A DNA stretch of 64,000 bases, taken from Isochrysis galbana. Taxonomy: Eukaryota; Haptophyta; Isochrysidales; Isochrysidaceae. The notes beneath the pieces are model-generated. The model was not told the DNA's origin, ran no database searches, and saw only the letters and a list, made by a program, of their open reading frames with translations. The stretch is from the NCBI GenBank assembly GCA_018136815.1, contig CM030940.1, forward strand, positions 1,070,418-1,134,417. Direction: 5' to 3'. This document shows, in pieces, positions 61,599-64,000 of the stretch. Position 1 is the first letter of the stretch, and each line of letters starts with the position of its first letter. A program made the position numbers and the translations under genes.

Positions 61599-62622
61599 GG
61601 CGGCGTCGCTGCCCATGCCTAGCGCAAGGGTATAGCGCCCCCACTCAGACATCTCCTTCCCCAAAGCGCTCCTCTCTGAAAAAAAACTTCTTAATAATCT
61701 CGCCGCGCGCGCGACCCTGCACATGTCGCATTCGCGAATCGACACTCGTTAGGCTTCTCTTCGTCGTTCGGCATTTATCGTTATAATTCTCTGCTTTCTC
61801 TCGTTCTCGGTCAAAAGCTTCGCTTGGATGCATGGGATCGTGGGTTGTGGAGCGCCCTCTCTCTTTCTCTCGAAAGAGAAGGGAAGTTTCCCTACCTACC
61901 TTTCTTCCCCCCAGGCGCCTCGCAAATAGGTTTAATTTGCTATCTCCCCTGCGTTTCTTTATCTGCTTCAGGGGGCAATTAGGTTTAATTTGCGACCTCT
62001 TCGTATCTCTCCCTGAGGCACATCGCACTCCTTTCGTCTTATTCGGTAGGTCTCTTGGAATCCTGCGCGGCAGGATTGCCCCTCGTTTCCGTTATGGTGC
62101 GATTCCCCTTCCAGACGGGATCGCCGACAGATCGCCTTCTGATCGTCGTCCGTCGTTGTCTGGCCGGAGTGTTTGGGTTTGATTTCAGTCGAGTTATGTG
62201 AGAAAGTCGTGGGGCGAGAGTCGGGGTGTTTTCCTGGGTGTCTCTGTCCGTCGTCCTGTCGTCAGTCGTCATCCGTCGTCGCTCTCGCTCTCGTCGCTCT
62301 CGCTCTCGTAACACTCATACCCTACAATCCCTCCTCGCCTCGCCAGCCCCTGCCATCACAGCCCTCCTCACACTCACCCTCGCCTCTCGCCGCTCGTTTC
62401 ATGTCGCTCTCGCCGCCGTCCTCGCCCTCGCCCAAGCCCGCCTGCCCGCCTTCCTCTGCTGACGGGCTTCAGCCCGTCAGCGTCTCTGAAGTCGTCTCCT
62501 CCGCCGCGCCTGCCGCCGGCATGCCTCCTTCCTCATTGCCCTCAGGCCCTATGGGCCACTCCAATTCGTCAGCACAGCATCTCCGCAGCCTCGCCCGCTT
62601 CCCTTCACTCCCCCTCCACCTG
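61599..62622. other. Unassigned spacer with short repeats
   Basis: Contains two copies of TAGGTTTAATTTGC (61927, 61981) and a (TCGCTCTCG)n-like stretch at 62278-62305. A block at 62543-62575 matches 14252-14290. No gene recognised; open frames at 62173-62667 are low complexity. Confidence 0.4.
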
Positions 62623-63160
62623 CCTTGCGGCTCGTCCCCTCGTGCTCTACCTAGGGGCTGGGTGTAGTGGGTTTCCAGTGGCAGACGGTGTGTACCGATT
62701 CTCGACGGCCTGTTTCTCGCCTTCCTCCTGTGCCATCGGGCTACCGACTGATGTGTGTTTGTTCCTTGTGCTGGGTGTCAGGCAGCTGTGGTCAGTGTGA
62801 CTAAGGCCTGTTGTCGGTTGGTGGGCGGCTCGCGGCGAGGGGTCGCTTGGTTAGGCAAGACGCTCTGCTATGTTGAGGGCTTTCGCTACCAGAGATAGAT
62901 TCGTGTTCATGACTAGGGCGCCTTTGTTGTTAGTTGAGAAGACAGCGGCGCTGAGGTCGTGTGGAGATTTGATTTTCGGCTTCCTTCCCTGGGTGGCCTT
63001 GCGCGTGCGTGCGGTTAAGAAGTCGTCCGGAGGTTCTCGACCTCTAACGAGGACCGTGAACCTGCTTAGAACTCTCTCGATAACCGGCACGTGGTGGAAG
63101 GTGTGGTTTTCAAATTCCACCTTGTAGAAGTCACTAATGATGTATCTCCATGCTATTAGG
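62623..63160 (-). mobile_element. Non-LTR retrotransposon 3' end (truncated copy)
   Basis: 62851-63160 on the minus strand encodes LIAWRYIISDFYKVEFENHT and continues through VLVRGREPP, RKATQGRKPKIKSP, TNNKGALVMNTNLSLV to NIAERLA and a stop. It is collinear with the last about 105 residues of the protein at 1068-4085. 62623-62850 carries the same 3' UTR block as 837-1067. The copy is cut off abruptly at about 63160, a typical 5' truncation from incomplete target-primed reverse transcription. Confidence 0.85.
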
Positions 63161-64000
63161 CCGCTTCGACAGCGGCTGCTCCATGGGCACTGGCACTGGG
63201 GGGGCGCCCTGCTCGGCGGGGGGCCCGAAGGAGAGGGGAGTCGCGTCGGCGCGCTCCATCGCGTCTAAGTATAAACTTAGTTCCCAAAGCTCCTCTCTGA
63301 GGAGTTGCTCCTCACCCTCCCATTATTAGGCCCCCTTGCCTGCGAGACCATAACCATAACTAACAGGATCCTGGCGTGGGGGGCTGTCTGAGTGTGGAGG
63401 GAGGGGTGCTCCGGCTAGCGCAGGTAGAAAGCTAGTGAAGAGCTGGGTGGCATAAGATGGAATTGTGAGTATGATGTCATACATCTGATATCATATGATT
63501 ATGATACTCACTCTCCAAACATCTACACTTATAAATAAACCCGCCATTAGCTGATAAAATTTTTTTTCTTACTCAGTACCTAGAATCGGATGCTGCTCGA
63601 CTGCTCGATGACTGACCATTTCAAGCTCTCGCAGCAGCACCCCTGGAGCGTCTCCACATGCCACATGGCGCCGCCCCCACTCTACGGCGGTGTGACACTC
63701 GTCATCGCCGTCGTCGGTCGTCGCCGCCGCCATCGTTGCTGCACATCAGGTTGGCGGCCATCAGGGGGGGGGGGGGCTCGGAGCAGGGAGCGCCGGTATT
63801 TCCCGCGCCCGAACTTGTACTAGTAAAACTAGTTGAAGTGTAGCCTCTAGCCTCTAGTCTTGTCATATGACACTCAGTATCAGGTCTAGAGCAACTAATA
63901 CTGAGATATCATATATGATATCATATATGACAGAACAACCAGGAGCCAGCTGTTCAGGTTCAGGGGTCTAGAGCGCTGATCTCCCTCGCCAGATTGAGTG
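63161..64000. other. Unassigned right end with AT-rich palindromes
   Basis: No gene recognised. Contains a short match to the repeat A end (AAGTATAAACTTAGTT, 63267-63282) and a CTCCTCTCTGAGGAG palindrome (63290-63304). Two AT-rich palindromic stretches lie at 63467-63510 and 63890-63932 (GATATCATAT...). The frames at 63590-63843 are not supported. Confidence 0.4.

Noticed and set aside
1-64000. tRNA, rRNA or snRNA genes
   Set aside because: I looked for T-loop GGTTCRA-type boxes with matching acceptor stems and for rRNA core motifs and saw none convincing; a covariance-model scan would be decisive.

Overview
The window looks like a nuclear chromosome or scaffold segment from a GC-rich, plastid-bearing unicellular eukaryote, probably an alga with a complex (secondary) plastid. 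Five features point this way. The genes have short GT-AG introns. The proteins are eukaryotic: a gamma-tubulin complex component, a VTI1-type SNARE, ALG7 and a mitochondrial carrier. Two fatty-acid or plastid-type proteins carry hydrophobic leaders followed by Arg/Ala-rich stretches. A GST has an in-frame TGA exactly at its catalytic Cys, which suggests a selenoprotein. Eukaryotic retrotransposons are abundant. I cannot name the species. No prokaryotic operons, rRNAs, tRNAs or CRISPR arrays were seen.

Layout. 1-4420: minus-strand remains of a non-LTR retrotransposon family, including an in-frame fusion of two partial copies, abutting a broken piece of a DNA-methyltransferase-like domain. 5587-8973: intronless gamma-tubulin complex protein. 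10666-12646: FabB-type beta-ketoacyl-ACP synthase, 4 exons. 14756-15863: mitochondrial carrier, 3 exons. 16.1-19.4 kb: a repeat-rich zone with a direct duplication of about 0.8 kb. 19496-21095: a compositionally chimeric acidic/ankyrin locus. 22822-26136: SDR-like, probably plastid-targeted protein, 8 exons. 27846-45036: 204-bp tandem repeats followed by a Ty3/gypsy-like retrotransposon, present twice around a run of 100 Ns. 46354-57315: VTI1 SNARE, NHL-repeat protein, UBA/WW protein and ALG7, arranged as two divergent pairs. 59617-60414: the putative selenoprotein GST. 60.6-64 kb: more repeats and another non-LTR 3' end.

The most unusual item is the gypsy-like element. Gag and pol lie in one reading frame separated by a single UAG. 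Pol carries, ahead of protease, reverse transcriptase, RNase H and integrase, a domain resembling phage/bacterial cytosine-C5 DNA methyltransferases (SAM-loop-like motif, PPC and ENP motifs). A diverged second copy of part of that domain at 4.1-4.4 kb differs mostly at synonymous sites, so the methyltransferase was probably under selection. The protease active-site Asp is replaced by Asn. The apparent 7.4-kb tandem duplication of the element is probably an assembly artefact: the differences I noticed are 1-nt indels (plus one base at the very edge) within about 400 bases of the gap.

The host genes are independent housekeeping functions (microtubule nucleation, plastid lipid synthesis, vesicle fusion, N-glycosylation, redox), not one pathway. 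Most start codons are immediately preceded by long homopyrimidine/homopurine tracts, which I used together with homology to choose starts. Exon coordinates were inferred by eye from GT-AG sites, frame and family similarity.
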